Of a stretch of 64,000 nt of DNA, positions 8,545-16,685 are shown piece after piece. The translations under genes and the position numbers were made by a program. The stretch is from an uncultured Oscillospiraceae bacterium (lineage in GTDB: Bacteria > Bacillota > Clostridia > Oscillospirales > Oscillospiraceae): NCBI GenBank assembly GCA_944386985.1, contig CALXDD010000011.1:1-64000 (forward strand), written 5' to 3'. Positions within the stretch are counted from its first letter, which is position 1; each line of letters begins with the position of its first letter. Under the pieces are notes generated by a model that was not told the origin of the DNA, made no database searches, and saw nothing but the letters and a program-made list of their open reading frames with translations.

Positions 8545-9831
8545 ATGGGCAGCAGCATGATACAGGACCGTATGCCGGAGGGGCTGGCAGCCTTTTTAGG
8601 CGCCGTGGCCGCGCCGGAGCGGGGCAGCGTGTTCGACCCCTTCTGCGCCGGCGGGGTTCTGCCGGCGGCCATGAACGCCCTGAGAGACCGGGCGCTGACC
8701 TTTGTGGGCCGGAACTGGATCTTAGAGGACTACGAGGAGGACCCGGGAATCTTCGACTGCGTCATTACCTCCTTCCCCTTCCTCTCCCCCGGCGCCGCCG
8801 GACGGGAGGAGGGCTATCTTCTCCGGGCCATGGACTGCCTGAAGCCGGGCGGCAGCTGCGCCTGTGTGGTATCCTGCGGCTTTCTGGGCCGGGACAGCCG
8901 GGATGCCCGCCTGGCCCGGAAGCAGCTGATGGAGGAGATGGACCTCCAAATGCTGCTGCTTTTGCCGGAGGATACCTTTCCCGGCGCCCGGGTCTACAGC
9001 GCGGTGCTCCTTTTCTGCCATTCCCTGCCGGAGCGGGAGACTGTGCCGGTGGTAGACCTGCGGGACGGCACCCTTACCCGGGATACTCTCCACCAGGTCC
9101 GCGCCGCCGTGGACAGCGGCCGGTGGGACGGCCTCCGGGCCCTGCGGCTTTCCCGGGAGGACGTGGCCGCCCCCGGCTACATCCTCACCCCCGACCGCTA
9201 CGATCTCCAGCCCGAAGACGGCCGGCGCGGGGCGGCGGCCCCCTTTGACGCCACCAGCTATGCCCTGGGGGAGCTGGACCGGGTCTTCCGCCAGTGCTTC
9301 CCCGACGCCGCCGTCCGCAGTGCCGACGTTCCAAGCCCCTACCCCCGCCGCCGGGGCGGGGAGCTGTTTCGCCTGCGCACCGGCCAGCAGCTGCCGGAGC
9401 TGGCCCACGACTGCTGCGGTCCCTACCCCCTCTACCAGGGCTCCGGCATCTGCGGCTATACCGATCGATACAACACCGGGGAGAAGCTGCCGGTGTACGT
9501 CATCAACCGGGTGGGGGACTACTGCGGCCGGGTGTATCTCTCCGAAAAGCCCTGCTTTGTTCAGCAAAACTCCATGTCCCTCACCTGTAAAAGCGATGAC
9601 TTTGACCCGGTGTTTCTCTTTTTCCTCCTCCGCTCGGCGGAGCTGAACCAGTGGAAAATCCGCTCCACCAAGCCCTACATCCGCCAGGAGGCGGTGCGGG
9701 ACACCTGGTTCATCGTGCCGCCCCTGGAGGTCCAGCGGACCTTCTCCCGGCGGGTGGAGGACCGCTTCCGTCAGATTTTAGACATCTGGGAGGAGCAGTC
9801 CTATGTGATGCGCCAGGAGGCCCTTTTCTGA
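8545..9831 (+). CDS. N-6 DNA methylase-like domain fused to a type I specificity (TRD) domain
   Basis: A 428-aa protein. Residues ~20-200 resemble the core of an HsdM/N6-adenine methylase (FDPFCAGGVLPAAMN as motif I, CVITSFPFLSP at the motif IV position). Residues ~270-428 resemble one HsdS target-recognition half: PLYQGSGICGYTDRY, then SEKPCFVQQNSMSL, RSTKPYIRQEAVRD and PLEVQRTF. The helical N-terminal domain of HsdM is missing. Motif IV reads SFPF instead of N/D/S-PP-Y/F, so catalytic activity is doubtful. No restriction subunit is nearby. It may be an orphan regulatory methylase-like DNA binder or a degenerate solo methylase. ATG 8545 follows ACAGGAGG. Confidence 0.7.
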   Translation: MGSSMIQDRMPEGLAAFLGAVAAPERGSVFDPFCAGGVLPAAMNALRDRALTFVGRNWILEDYEEDPGIFDCVITSFPFLSPGAAGREEGYLLRAMDCLKPGGSCACVVSCGFLGRDSRDARLARKQLMEEMDLQMLLLLPEDTFPGARVYSAVLLFCHSLPERETVPVVDLRDGTLTRDTLHQVRAAVDSGRWDGLRALRLSREDVAAPGYILTPDRYDLQPEDGRRGAAAPFDATSYALGELDRVFRQCFPDAAVRSADVPSPYPRRRGGELFRLRTGQQLPELAHDCCGPYPLYQGSGICGYTDRYNTGEKLPVYVINRVGDYCGRVYLSEKPCFVQQNSMSLTCKSDDFDPVFLFFLLRSAELNQWKIRSTKPYIRQEAVRDTWFIVPPLEVQRTFSRRVEDRFRQILDIWEEQSYVMRQEALF

Positions 9832-9895
9832 GGACTGGAAAAGGCGGAAAAAGTGTGCTATACTGCTGTTTAAAGGAGAAAAGGAGGGGCGCTTT

Positions 9896-10291
9896 ATGAC
9901 AAAGGAAGAACTGTGCCGGGCCGCCTGGGCCATGCTGGACCGGGCCTATGCCCCCTACTCCCACTTCCGGGTGGGCGCCGCTCTGGAGTGCCGGGACGGC
10001 ACTGTCTTTACCGGCTGCAATATTGAAAACGCTGCCTACTCCCCCTCCATCTGCGCTGAGCGGGTGGCGGTGAGCAAGGCGGTCAGCGAGGGCCATCGGG
10101 ACTTTGCCCGTATCGCCATCGCCGCCGATACCGACCGCTTCACCTCCCCCTGCGGCGTCTGCCGCCAGGTACTGTGGGAGTTTGCCCCGGATTTGGAGGT
10201 CCTGCTCTATAACCGCCGGGGAAAAATTCAGGAGCTGACCCTCCGTCAGCTTCTGCCCTATAGCTTTGACAGCACCGCTTTGGAGGAATAA
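9896..10291 (+). CDS. cdd: Cytidine deaminase
   Basis: This 131-aa enzyme deaminates cytidine and deoxycytidine in pyrimidine salvage. Zinc ligands and the catalytic Glu are visible: C53-A-E55 (CAERVAV), then C86 and C89 in SPCGVCRQ. The substrate-binding stretch GAALECRDGTVFTGCNIEN is typical of the homotetrameric form. The ribosome binding site is AAAAGGAGG. A weak promoter-like TATACT lies at 9859-9864. The stop is one base before the next gene's ATG, so the following membrane protein is co-transcribed. Confidence 0.95.
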   Translation: MTKEELCRAAWAMLDRAYAPYSHFRVGAALECRDGTVFTGCNIENAAYSPSICAERVAVSKAVSEGHRDFARIAIAADTDRFTSPCGVCRQVLWEFAPDLEVLLYNRRGKIQELTLRQLLPYSFDSTALEE

Positions 10292-10292
10292 C

Positions 10293-10826
10293 ATGGAATT
10301 TCACCAGACCTTTACCATTGGCAAACGGGAATCCACCCGCTTTTACTTCTATCAGGTCCTCCGCGCCCGGCTGGTGGGCTCCCTGGGCTTTGGCCTGGTG
10401 GCCGCCCTGGTGTTCTATCTCTACGCCTCGCCTTACCTGTCTCCAGTAGCCCTGGGCGTCACCATGGTGATCGTCTTTTTCACGATGCTGGCCGCCATCT
10501 CTCTGGGATACTGGCTGGCCATCGGGGGAAAACTGAAAAAAGCGGCAGCAAAAAACGGCTTTTCCGCCTATGACCAGGAGGTCCTCATCAACGGCTTCGG
10601 CATTCGGGTGAAGGCCGCCGGACGGGAGAGCAAGGTGGGCTTTGACAAACTCCATGCCGTTCGGGAAACCGGCAGGGACTTCTATCTCTACCTCAGCGAC
10701 CAGGACGCCTGGATTCTCCCTAAGGGCCAGATGGCCGGGGGCGCCGCGGACTGCGCCGCTCTGCGGGAGCTGTTTGCCAAGGTAATTCCATCCAGCCGGC
10801 TCCACCTGAAGGGCGGAGCCCACTGA
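10293..10826 (+). CDS. Membrane protein with YcxB-like C-terminal domain
   Basis: The protein has 177 aa. Two transmembrane helices (about residues 30-50 and 55-80) are followed by a soluble domain with the pattern of YcxB-like proteins: an aromatic-rich strand, a central VGFDKLHAVRETGRDFYLYL and a C-terminal AWILPKGQM. Function of the family is unknown. ATG 10293 is preceded by TGGAGGAATAAC, a site lying inside the end of cdd, which suggests translational coupling. The frame is open further upstream but the extra residues would overlap cdd. Confidence 0.65.
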   Translation: MEFHQTFTIGKRESTRFYFYQVLRARLVGSLGFGLVAALVFYLYASPYLSPVALGVTMVIVFFTMLAAISLGYWLAIGGKLKKAAAKNGFSAYDQEVLINGFGIRVKAAGRESKVGFDKLHAVRETGRDFYLYLSDQDAWILPKGQMAGGAADCAALRELFAKVIPSSRLHLKGGAH

Positions 10827-10861
10827 CACGCGCCAAAGGCGCGGAAGGGAGGCTGCCTGCC

Positions 10862-11251
10862 ATGCGATTTACCTACTATCTGTCCTCAGACCGCCCCATG
10901 CCGGCAGAGGAGTGCTGGGCCCCCTGGGCCATTCCCTCCCACACGGGGGCATTCGGCTTCTCGGTGGAGGAGGCGGAGCTGGACCCCGCCGAGCTGACCG
11001 GTCTTCCCGTGCTGGATGAGGTGTACTGCCTGGAGCTGCAGAAGGACCCGGAGACCCTCCCCGCTCTGAAGGCCTATTTGGAGGAAAACATGGCGCCGGA
11101 CGGCCAGGTCCAGCTGTGGCGGGTCATCAAGAGCAGCCGCCATGACCGCCGTCCCCCCTGCCGCTACCGCGGGAAGCTGATGGACCTGGACATTGAGACC
11201 TTCCGGCTGCTCTTTGACGACCAGGAGCTTTGCATCAGTATCGAGTATTGA
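10862..11251 (+). CDS. Conserved-looking hypothetical protein, 129 aa
   Basis: A soluble 129-aa protein, rich in Glu, Leu and Pro, with no membrane segment and no motif I can name. It contains a short basic patch, SSRHDRRPPCRYRGK, in the C-terminal third. A ribosome site GGGAGG precedes ATG 10862. It lies 35 bases after the YcxB-like gene and 34 before rbfA, all same strand, so it is probably part of a cdd-to-nrnA transcript. Function unknown. Confidence 0.65.
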   Translation: MRFTYYLSSDRPMPAEECWAPWAIPSHTGAFGFSVEEAELDPAELTGLPVLDEVYCLELQKDPETLPALKAYLEENMAPDGQVQLWRVIKSSRHDRRPPCRYRGKLMDLDIETFRLLFDDQELCISIEY

Positions 11252-11285
11252 CCTGGGGCGGCCTGCGCCCCGGAAAGGAGACAAC

Positions 11286-11678
11286 ATGGCCTCAAACCGT
11301 ATCGGCCGCATCAATGAGGAGATCCAGCGGGAGCTCAGCGCTCTGCTGCGCACCGTGAAGGACCCCCGCCTGCAAAGCGGTCTTTTTACCATTACCCATG
11401 TGGACACCACCAGCGACCTGCGCTGGGCCAAGGTGTACGTCTCCGCCCTGGACAAGCGCCAGGAGGCGGAGATGATGAAGGGGCTGAAGTCCGCCGCCGG
11501 GTACCTCCGGCGGGAGCTGGGCAATGCCCTGGACCTGCGCTACACCCCCCAGCTGCAGTTTGCGGCGGACGATTCCATTGAGAAGGGCGCCCACATTCTG
11601 GAGATGCTGCGGGACCCCACGGTGGTGAAGCCCGCTAATCCCGCCAACGAACACATTCATTTGGAAGACGAGGAATAA
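11286..11678 (+). CDS. rbfA: Ribosome-binding factor A
   Basis: The 130-aa RbfA binds the 30S subunit and aids 16S rRNA 5' maturation and cold adaptation. The KH-like fold signature is seen in NRIGRINEEIQRELSALL, then VKDPRL, VYVSAL and the C-terminal helix RYTPQLQFAADDSIEKG. ATG 11286 is preceded by GAAAGGAG. It sits three bases before nrnA; rbfA-nrnA-truB-ribF is a common Firmicute order, here interrupted by a repeat between nrnA and truB. Confidence 0.95.
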   Translation: MASNRIGRINEEIQRELSALLRTVKDPRLQSGLFTITHVDTTSDLRWAKVYVSALDKRQEAEMMKGLKSAAGYLRRELGNALDLRYTPQLQFAADDSIEKGAHILEMLRDPTVVKPANPANEHIHLEDEE

Positions 11679-11681
11679 CCC

Positions 11682-12638
11682 ATGACCGTACAGGAAGCCG
11701 CCGCCCTGCTGCGCGGCAAGGATCAGATTCTTATTCTCACCCACCGCCGTCCCGATGGGGACACCATCGGCAGCGCCGCCGGGCTATGCATCGCCCTCAG
11801 GCAGCTGGGGAAGACGGCCTATGTGCTGCCCAATCCCGATGTTACCGACATCAACCGTATCTACGCCGAGGGCTGCTGGGCTCCGGCGGACTTCGCGCCG
11901 GAGTTTGTGGTATCGGTGGACATTGCCGCCCGGCAGCTGTTCTACCCGGAGGCGGAGGCCTACCTCCCCCGGGTGGATCTGGCCATCGACCACCACCCCT
12001 CCCAGGAGTTTTTCGCCAGGGAGACCTGCCTGGAGGCGAACCGTGCGGCCTGCGGCGAGATCATCTATGCCATCTGCAGGGAGCTGGGGGAGATCACGAA
12101 GGAGGTGGCCCTGCCCCTCTATGCGGCGGTGGCCACGGATACAGGGTGTTTCGTCTACGCCAACACCACCGCCAACACCCACCGGGTGGCGGCGGAGCTT
12201 TTGGAGACCGGCATTGACTACTTCTCTGTGAACAAGCGGCACTTCCGCACCAAGAGCCGGCGGCGGCTGGCCCTGGAGGCGGACATGCTGGCCAACATGG
12301 AGTTTTTCGACGAGGGCCGTGGAGTATTCATGGCGGTGCCCCTGAGCCTGATGGAGTCCCTGCAGGCCACGGAAAACGACGCGGAGGATCTCTCCACTCT
12401 GGCAGGGATCATCGAGGGAGTGGACTGCGGCGCAGTGCTGCGGGAGCTTCCTGACGGCAGCTGGAAGCTGTCTCTCCGCACCGGGGCCAACGGCCGGGTG
12501 AACGCCACCAAGGTGTGCAGTTTACTGGGCGGAGGAGGCCACGCCATGGCCGCAGGGGCCACGGTGTCCGGCACGCTGCCGGAGGTCAAGGAGAAGATCC
12601 GCGCAGCCGTCGCGGCGGTACTGGCGGAGGAGGCGTAA
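11682..12638 (+). CDS. nrnA: Bifunctional oligoribonuclease / pAp phosphatase NrnA (DHH family)
   Basis: This 318-aa DHH/DHHA1 phosphoesterase degrades nanoRNA and dephosphorylates 3'-phosphoadenosine 5'-phosphate. The N-terminal DHH domain shows HRRPDGDTIG (residues 21-30), the D103-H104-H105 motif and TDTGCFVYANT. The C-terminal DHHA1 domain ends with GGGGHAMAAGA, the substrate-binding loop. Length is normal. ATG 11682 lies three bases after rbfA, so translation is probably coupled. Confidence 0.93.
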   Translation: MTVQEAAALLRGKDQILILTHRRPDGDTIGSAAGLCIALRQLGKTAYVLPNPDVTDINRIYAEGCWAPADFAPEFVVSVDIAARQLFYPEAEAYLPRVDLAIDHHPSQEFFARETCLEANRAACGEIIYAICRELGEITKEVALPLYAAVATDTGCFVYANTTANTHRVAAELLETGIDYFSVNKRHFRTKSRRRLALEADMLANMEFFDEGRGVFMAVPLSLMESLQATENDAEDLSTLAGIIEGVDCGAVLRELPDGSWKLSLRTGANGRVNATKVCSLLGGGGHAMAAGATVSGTLPEVKEKIRAAVAAVLAEEA

Positions 12639-12644
12639 AAGGCC

Positions 12645-12679
12645 GGCCTCTCCCCGGCGGGGGGAGGCCGTTTCTTGTG
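12645..12679 (+). terminator. Terminator after nrnA
   Basis: GGCCTCTCCCC pairs with GGGGGGAGGCC around GGC, followed by GTTTCTTG. The T run is imperfect. Confidence 0.6.
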
Positions 12680-12746
12680 CGCTCTGCCGCACCGGCGGGG
12701 AGGTCTTTCGCCCGCTGACGGGGGCGGGGGTGTTTTGTCGACGGCC

Positions 12747-13716
12747 GACGGTATTTCGATACCTGGTTATGCCTCCGGCGGCCTACTTTTCTCGTCAAAG
12801 AAAAGTAGGCATCTCCGCGCTAAGAGCCTCGCTGCGCTCGGTTGCGCTCCGAAACACCTCGCTGCGGCTCGGCGAAAGTTGACTTAGAACCAACGGTTCT
12901 AAGGACTCCCTTGTCCTGACGTGGAACGATAGTCCCCCCTGACTATTTTGGTCCTGTTGCCTCCGACGCTCCGTGGACGTGTCATGGCCCCCCTAATACC
13001 GCGCTTCGGCGCGCTGCCCCGGTGGGTTGACGATGGTCCGTTCGTCTTAAGCCTTCCCCTGGGGGGGAAGAGGCGAAGCGCCGCCAGTGGCGGAAGAAGC
13101 GAGCCTCTTTCGAGGAAATCCGTGAAGCGCTGCCTGTGGCAGAAGAAGCGAACGGATTTTGAGGAAAGGCCCCGGCTGGCGGGCGCGATTAGCGACCGAG
13201 AGCCGGCTCGGCCCGACGGTGAGCAGAAGCGGCACGATTGGCGGGCGCGAACAGCGCCCGGGAATCGTTTTGCCGCGACGGTGGTCAGGTGCCTCCGAAG
13301 GAGGCGGATGAGGGGAGCGGTATCAAAATTCAGCAAATCAATTCGGAGGCAGCTTCTCGTCAAAAACCAGCTTTTGATCTTTCCTCCGAGTTGGTCTGGC
13401 GCTTTTGGGTGGCGTTCCCCTCATCCGCCCCAGTGTGCGCACTGGGGCACCTTCCCCCAGGGGAAGGCTTTAAATTGCAGAAGCCTCTACAACCACCAGG
13501 GGAGCGCGCCGAAGCGCGGAAACAGAGGAACTGTCACCCCCTTGCATCCGTCAGCCGCATAAAGGTAACAACAACACGGTACAAGACCTCCCATAATAGG
13601 ATCAAAAGGAGTCCTTAGAACCATTGGTTCTAAGCTGATTTTTGCCTACTTTTGTTCAGCGACAAAAGTAGGCCGCCGGAGGCATAACACCATTCAGTAC
13701 ACCGTCGGGTACCGAC
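12747..13716. repeat. Large palindromic intergenic repeat, copy 2
   Basis: About 970 bases with the same ends and halves as copy 1: left end GACGGTATTTCGATACC, hairpin CCTACTTTTCT/AGAAAAGTAGG (12783-12811), TTAGAACC/GGTTCTAA, right end CGTCGGGTACCGAC. It is longer because of a ~65-bp insertion at 12812-12877 and a ~270-bp internal segment (13068-13330). The latter holds degenerate GAAGCG-type subrepeats and a GATTGGCGGGCGCGA motif related to the repeat at 19561-19830. It separates nrnA from truB, genes usually adjacent. No credible gene inside. Confidence 0.8.
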
Positions 13717-13791
13717 AAAAAGAAAAAAATCTCGTCAGCAGGACAAAAAAGAGCCCGTCCCGGCGATTGCGGGACAAAAAAGGAGCCCCCT

Positions 13792-14658
13792 ATGAGCGAC
13801 GGAATCATTATCATCGACAAGCCCCAGGGCTGGACCAGCATGGACGTATGCGCCAAGCTGCGGGGCATTTTGTCCCAGCGCCGCATCGGCCACGGCGGCA
13901 CCCTGGACCCCATGGCCACCGGCGTGCTGCCGGTGTTCGTAGGAAACGCCACCCGGGCGGTGGAGTTTGCCGAAAAGGGCGACAAGGAGTACATTGCCGG
14001 GCTGCGCCTGGGGCTCACCACCAACACCCAGGATACCACCGGCGAACCCATGGAGGAGCGGCCCGTCACCGCAGGCCCGGCGGACCTTGCCGCCGTTCTC
14101 CCCCAGTTTACCGGTCCCATCCTCCAGGTGCCCCCCATGTACTCCGCCATCAAGAAAAACGGCCAGAAACTCTATCAGCTGGCCCGGAAGGGCATCGAGG
14201 TGGATCGGCCGCCCCGACCGGTGACCATCCATGCACTGGAGATCCTGGACCAGATCGGCCCCGCCGACTACCTCCTCCGGGTCCGCTGCTCCAAGGGCAC
14301 CTATGTCCGCACCCTCTGCCACGACATCGGCGGGGCGCTGGGCTGCGGCGGCGCTATGAGCAGCCTCCGGCGCACCATGGCCGCAGGCTTTACCATTGAC
14401 CAGGCGGTGACCATGGAGGAGGCCCAGGAAAAGGGTCCCGCCCTCCTCCTGCCCACAGACGCCTTTTTCTCCCACCTCCCCGCCTGGACCATCCCCGGTG
14501 AGCGGCAGGAGAAGCTGTGCCGCAACGGAAACCCCGTCCCCGCCCCGGAGCTCTCCGAGGGGACCTTCCGTGTTTACGGCCGGGACGGAACCTTTTTATG
14601 CGTCAGCCGCTGGGAGGACGGCGTACTGACCTCTCTCAAGAATTTTTTCGGCAACTGA
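13792..14658 (+). CDS. truB: tRNA pseudouridine(55) synthase TruB
   Basis: A 288-aa enzyme that makes pseudouridine 55 in the T loop of tRNAs. The catalytic Asp is D39 in GHGGTLDPMATG. Other family motifs are IDKPQGWTS at the N-terminus, MYSAIKKNGQKLYQLARKG and VRCSKGTYVRTLCHDIG. The ribosome site is AAGGAGCC. A GTCCCG/CGGGAC hairpin with a minus-strand T run (13757-13779) lies directly before the gene, as in front of the methylase-like gene at 8545. Confidence 0.95.
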   Translation: MSDGIIIIDKPQGWTSMDVCAKLRGILSQRRIGHGGTLDPMATGVLPVFVGNATRAVEFAEKGDKEYIAGLRLGLTTNTQDTTGEPMEERPVTAGPADLAAVLPQFTGPILQVPPMYSAIKKNGQKLYQLARKGIEVDRPPRPVTIHALEILDQIGPADYLLRVRCSKGTYVRTLCHDIGGALGCGGAMSSLRRTMAAGFTIDQAVTMEEAQEKGPALLLPTDAFFSHLPAWTIPGERQEKLCRNGNPVPAPELSEGTFRVYGRDGTFLCVSRWEDGVLTSLKNFFGN

Positions 14659-14672
14659 GGAGTGACCGAAAC

Positions 14673-15218
14673 ATGGAACAAACACGCCGTACCGTCATTG
14701 CCCTTGGCTTTTTTGACGGAATTCACCTGGGCCACCAGGCCCTGCTGCGCCGGACCGTGGAGCGGGCGGAGGAGTATGATATGACCCCCGCCGTCTTTAC
14801 CTTCGACCGCTCGCCCAAGGCCATGGTCACCGGCAGGGACATCCCCCTGCTCACCACCCCGGAGCAGCGGATCGCCATCATTCACGCCCTCTTTCCCATC
14901 CGGGAGGTCATCGTGGCCCCCTTTGACCGGGAGATGATGACCATGGACTGGCGGGACTTTGTGGACATGCTGGCCGGCCGCTTCCACGCAGGCTGGCTGG
15001 TGGCGGGCCACGACTACCGCTTCGGCCACAAAAATTCGGGGAACGCCGCCCTGCTGCGGCAGCGTGCGGCGGAGCTGGGCCTCGGCTGCGACATCATCCC
15101 CCCGGTGCTGGCGGAGGGGGAGCTGGTAAGCTCCACCCGCATCCGCGCCCTTTTGGAGGAGGGCCGCCGGGAGGAGGCCCGCCGCCTGCTGGGCCACGAC
15201 CTGCCCATAGGGGAGTGA
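14673..15218 (+). CDS. FAD synthetase-domain protein, RibF without the kinase domain
   Basis: The 181-aa protein covers only the N-terminal nucleotidyl transferase (FMN adenylyltransferase) half of RibF: LGFFDGIHLGHQALL with the HxGH motif, VFTFDRSP, AGHDYRFGHKNSG and the SSTRIRALLEEG end. The C-terminal riboflavin kinase domain of the usual ~310-aa RibF is absent, and the 120 bases after the stop do not encode it in any frame. Either the organism has a separate kinase or this is a truncated gene; the intact frame and clean stop favour a stand-alone FAD synthase. GAGGAGTG precedes ATG 14673, 14 bases after truB. Confidence 0.85.
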   Translation: MEQTRRTVIALGFFDGIHLGHQALLRRTVERAEEYDMTPAVFTFDRSPKAMVTGRDIPLLTTPEQRIAIIHALFPIREVIVAPFDREMMTMDWRDFVDMLAGRFHAGWLVAGHDYRFGHKNSGNAALLRQRAAELGLGCDIIPPVLAEGELVSSTRIRALLEEGRREEARRLLGHDLPIGE

Positions 15219-15337
15219 CTTTCCCCTGCTCATTTTGGGAGGTGACCGGTCATAGAGGCGGACTTCCGCCCTTTACGGATCCCCCTGCTGGAAGAGCCGG
15301 AGCGGCACAGCCACCCCCGGAGCGAAATGGTCTTTAT

Positions 15338-15382
15338 AAAAAACACGGACGGAGAACCCAAATTCTCCGCCCGTGTTTTTTC
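15338..15382. terminator. Bidirectional terminator
   Basis: AAAAAACACGG-ac-GGAGAA pairs with TTCTCC-gc-CCGTGTTTTTT. It serves both the truB/FAD synthase operon and the convergent membrane gene. The stretch 15219-15337 has a GGGAGGTGACC ribosome-site-like run but no start codon or recognisable gene after it. Confidence 0.88.
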
Positions 15383-15400
15383 TTCATATGCAGCCCCTGG

Positions 15401-16123
15401 TCAGCTGCGGAGCTTCCGGCAATACTGGGTGCAGAGCTTGTCGGTACACTCCGAGCACTTCAGCGCCGCATTGGACTGGTCCCAGAACCGCTCCGGATAC
15501 ATCATCACGCACAGCTCCCACACCAGCCACGCCACCGCAGCCATGAGCACCAGAGAGCCTGCATAAAACCCGCCCATATAAATCAGCGGGGAGAACATCA
15601 TCAGATGGTCCCAGTTAAAAATCCTGCAGGTGGTGCAGCAGCGGTTTTTCATGATCAGCCGGAAGGGACACCAGATCAGCACGCAGATCAGATCGCAGAC
15701 ATAGAACAGCACAGAGATCATGAAGAGGTTCATCTTGTCGATCACACCGGAATAGTATAAAATTCCAATGACCGCGATCAGCGCGCACCAGAGAATAAAT
15801 ACCTTGTAGGCCACCTTGGTGGTGGACACGATGTAGTTGCGCAGGGCCTCGTAATTGATCTTCTCCCGGATCGGCCGGAAGCGGTTGGCAAAAAGCTTCT
15901 GGGAGCCCAGGGGGACCTTATTCCTGATGGGGATGATCTGAAGGAACATGTCCGCGACCCATACAAGCCACAAAAGGTGCAGCGGCGAGAGGGTCTTGAA
16001 AAAGTTCATTCCGTCCAGCACCGCAAAATCTCCCGGCCGGAACAGGCACAGGAGGACACACAGGACAAAAATCAGGCAGCGTCCCACCAGCCGGGCAAAG
16101 TAACGCTTTCTTGTTGCAGACAT
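15401..16123 (-). CDS. Polytopic membrane protein with Cys-rich motifs
   Basis: The 240-aa protein has about four to five hydrophobic helices (residues 15-32, 45-65, 105-125, 130-150, 175-200). Two cytosolic Cys clusters stand out: CCTTCRIFNWDH near residue 165 and CSECTDKLCTQYC at the very C-terminus. They could bind an Fe-S cluster or zinc. I do not recognise the family by name. AAGGAT lies 6 bases before ATG 16123. It is monocistronic with its own promoter and terminator. A redox or metal-linked membrane role is inference from the Cys pattern only. Confidence 0.65.
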   Translation of the reverse strand: MSATRKRYFARLVGRCLIFVLCVLLCLFRPGDFAVLDGMNFFKTLSPLHLLWLVWVADMFLQIIPIRNKVPLGSQKLFANRFRPIREKINYEALRNYIVSTTKVAYKVFILWCALIAVIGILYYSGVIDKMNLFMISVLFYVCDLICVLIWCPFRLIMKNRCCTTCRIFNWDHLMMFSPLIYMGGFYAGSLVLMAAVAWLVWELCVMMYPERFWDQSNAALKCSECTDKLCTQYCRKLRS

Positions 16124-16261
16124 GGTATCCTTCTTTCTCTCTCATGGATCTTGCCGCCGTTTCGCAGCAGAGCCAGTCGTCCGGTGTCCCTTCTCACCGG
16201 CAAAAGAAGGTGGAATCCGTGGAAAACCGGCAATACATAAAAATTCGTTTCGTATTTCAAA

Positions 16262-16290
16262 GTATAATACATTTTTATAGAGAAATACAA
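16262..16290 (-). promoter_or_regulatory. Candidate promoter of the Cys-rich membrane protein
   Basis: Minus strand TTGTAT (16285-16290), 17 bases, TTATAC (16262-16267), leaving a leader of about 130 bases. Confidence 0.45.
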
Positions 16291-16685
16291 GAGCAAACAG
16301 CAAGAAACTCTGCGATTTTGTTTCAACCAGCCGTATTTGGCCGCAAAATACCAGCCCTGGGGCGGTGGAGCTGATGAACGTGCCCGCCAACTATTTGCGG
16401 GAGTATGCAGGGCCCGACGACCGTATCCACTGCGCCACAATTTGTCCCGGCGCGCCAAATATGGTTCCAGATGCGTGCCCGGTGTGGTATTATATTTGTA
16501 CCCCCAGACGCAAGGAGGCGGACAGGATGTACATCCGGCTGTGCGGCCGTGCCGGAGTTCACCCCGAAAAACTGCGCCTTCGGTCTGCTGATCCTTGCTC
16601 TGCGCGCAGCAAGAGATGCCTATAACCGGGCGGTACAAAAGGGCTTTGGGACCCCGGTTTCATAGCAGCGAACAGGAAGGAGAAA
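16291..16685. other. Intergenic stretch, no convincing gene
   Basis: Short ORFs here (for example ATG 16365 to 16625, Cys-rich) have no ribosome site or family resemblance. I see nothing I can name. A promoter for the aminotransferase must lie here but no strong match was found. Confidence 0.4.

Noticed and set aside
15215..15337. Small gene after the FAD synthase
   Set aside because: A GGGAGGTGACC run looks like a ribosome site, but the codon at the right distance is ATA and the frame runs through the terminator.
16365..16625. 86-aa Cys-rich ORF before the aminotransferase
   Set aside because: Start lacks a ribosome site and the product matches nothing; overlapping frames are equally open.
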